From Megachile rotundata (lineage: Eukaryota; Arthropoda; Insecta; Hymenoptera; Megachilidae), in assembly GCF_050947335.1 (NCBI RefSeq), contig NW_027473314.1:620001-684000 (forward strand): a stretch of DNA of 64,000 bases. The letters are read 5' to 3'. Position 1 is the stretch's first letter; each line of letters starts with the position of its first letter. This document shows, piece by piece, positions 62,634 through 64,000 of the stretch. The notes beneath the pieces are model-generated. The model had not been told where the DNA came from. It was given only the letters and a program-made list of their open reading frames with translations, and did not search any database. The position numbers and the translations under genes were made by a program.

Positions 62634-64000
62634 ACAATCGCAATCATACAATCACAATCATACAATCACAATCATACAATCACAACCATACAATCACAAC
62701 CATACAATCACAGTCATACAATCACAATCATACAGTCACAATCATACAATCACAATCATACATACGCAATCATACAATCACAATCATAGAATCACAATCA
62801 TACAATAACAATCATACAATCACAATCATACAATCACAATCATACAATCACAATCATACAATCACAATCATACAATCACAATCATACAATCGCAATCAAA
62901 GAATCACAATCATACAATCACAATCATACAATCACAATCATACAATAGCAATCATACAATCACAGTCAAACAATCACAATCATAGAATCACAATCATACA
63001 ATCACAATCATACAATCACAATCATACAATCACAATCATACAATCACAATCATACAATCACAATCATACAATCACAATCATAGAATCGCAATCATACAAT
63101 CGCAATCAAAGAATCACAATCATACGATCACAATCATACAATCACAATCATACAATCACAATCATACAATCGCAATCATACAATCACAATCATACAGAAA
63201 CAATCATACAACCTTAATTATACAACCACAATCATACGATCACAATCATACAATCACAATCATACAATCACAATCATACAATCACAATCATAGAATCACA
63301 ATCATACAATCACAATCATGCAGTCACAATCATACAATCGCAATCACACAACCACAATCTTACAATCACAATCATACGATCACAATCACACGATCACAAT
63401 CATACCATCACAATCATACAATCACAACCATACAATCACAATCATACAATCACAAGCATACAATCACAATCATACAATCACAATCATACAATCACAATCA
63501 TACAATCACAATCATACAATCACAATCATACAATCGCAATCAAAGAATCACAATCATACGATCACAATCATACGATCACAATCATACAATCACAATCATA
63601 CAATCACAATCATACAATCACAATCATACAATCACAATCATACAATCACAATCATACAATCACAATCATACAATCACAATCATACTATCACAATCATACA
63701 ATCACAATCATACAATCACAATCTCACAATCACGATCATACATTAACGATCATCCAATCACAATCATACAATCACAATCATACAATCACAATCATACTAT
63801 CACAATCATACAATCACAATCATACAATCACAATCTCACAATCACGATCATACAATAACGATCATCCAATCACAATCATACAATCACAATCATACAATCG
63901 CAATCATACAATCACAAACATACAGAAACAATCATACAATCACTATCATACAATCACAATCATACAATCACAATCATACAATCACAATCATACAATCACA
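62634..64000. repeat. Terminal 1.37-kb block, copy b (runs off the window)
   Basis: Copy of 60290-61656. One unit fewer before the G marks, and the first G mark reads CATTAACG at 63741 instead of CAATAACG. The array continues past base 64000. Confidence 0.84.

Larger units (their letters stand above)
1..64000. repeat. 14-bp satellite array filling the whole window
   Basis: The unit ACAATCACAATCAT repeats head to tail from the first base to the last, about 4,570 units, with no unique sequence inserted. It can be parsed as CAATCA + CAATCA + TA. Most changes are single substitutions, drawn from a small recurrent set: ACGATC, ACCATC, ATCGCA, CACGAT, CAGTCAT, ACAGTC, AGAATC, AAAATC, AATAAC, CAATCTCAC, AATTAT. 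Marker positions as far apart as 594 and 55320 differ by an exact multiple of 14 (3,909 units), so length changes are almost all whole units. The consensus strand has no G and no CpG. No gene, RNA gene or mobile element was seen anywhere. Satellite identity is read directly from the sequence. A eukaryotic nuclear origin is inferred from array size and higher-order structure; the species is unknown. Confidence 0.98.

Noticed and set aside
1..64000. CRISPR array
   Set aside because: Units are contiguous 14-mers with no unique spacers, and there is no cas-like gene.
1..64000. Telomeric repeat
   Set aside because: The unit is 14 bp, G-free on one strand with isolated Gs on the other, and lacks the G-runs typical of telomere repeats. 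The block-wise higher-order structure also differs from telomerase-made arrays.
1..64000. Genes on the reverse strand
   Set aside because: The reverse unit ATGATTGTGATTGT has two TGA triplets, so every reverse frame stops within 42 nt unless several units are changed together. No such stretch was seen.
1..64000. Identity with a named satellite or the insulin-gene 14-bp minisatellite
   Set aside because: The insulin minisatellite unit is G-rich and unrelated. I do not recognise this unit from a specific organism and will not assign one; a search of repeat databases with the 14-mer and cassette A would decide.

Overview
The whole 64 kb window is one uninterrupted satellite (tandem-repeat) array. 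The unit is 14 bp, consensus ACAATCACAATCAT on the given strand, which can be read as two CAATCA hexamers plus TA. About 4,570 units fit in the window. The array enters at base 1 and leaves at base 64000, so neither edge is seen. I find no gene, RNA gene, transposon, CRISPR array or other unique sequence. A pure, tens-of-kilobase, 14-bp satellite with higher-order structure points to a eukaryotic nuclear genome, probably a long-read assembly of heterochromatin or an expanded minisatellite. I cannot name the lineage.

Composition is extreme. The consensus strand is 50% A, 29% C, 21% T and has no G; every G is a departure from consensus. The consensus has no stop codon on this strand in any frame, and 14 is not a multiple of 3, so all three frames spell the same 14-residue cycle QSQSYNHNHTITII. 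Many long forward open frames of 70 to 758 codons therefore appear. They are by-products of the repeat: starts come from ATAC-to-ATGC changes, stops from point changes to TAG or TAA, and frames overlap freely. The opposite strand has two TGA triplets per unit and cannot hold an open frame longer than about 42 nt.

The information lies in the variant units. Recurrent marker cassettes are: A (a four-unit block with ACAACCTTAATTAT, about 75 copies), B (ATGCAGTC followed by ATCGCAATCACACAACC), C (ACAATAGCAATCAT, then CAGTCAAACAATC), D (TAAAATC ... AATAACAATC ... AAACAGTCAGAAT), E (ACAATCATAATCAT, then ACAAGGACAATCAT, just before B), F (a run of 4 to 7 ACAATCACGATCAT units) and G (AATAACGATCATCCAATC). 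Their order is inherited in blocks, which gives a mosaic of higher-order repeats.

Layout. 0-10.5 kb: a segment repeated at an offset of 6524 bp, the second copy lacking 1.62 kb. 10.8-23 kb: C-D-F-A-B cassettes and a 2.7 kb tandem duplication (15.1-20.3 kb). 23.7-36.5 kb: four to five higher-order copies of 2.4-3.4 kb. 37.0-39.5 kb: a 1.24 kb tandem duplication. 39.7-46.2 kb: mixed E-B blocks with short local duplications. 46.2-50.3 kb: three tandem copies of 1.36-1.37 kb. 51.2-54.4 kb: a 1.6 kb tandem duplication. 54.4-64 kb: a more divergent family carrying the only three departures from the 14-bp phase, each the same extra 6 bp.

I found no evidence of a new biological system. What is worth a second look is the near-perfect 14-bp phase, the block-wise inheritance and recombination of cassettes, the nested copy-number variation, and the frame-neutral coding potential.
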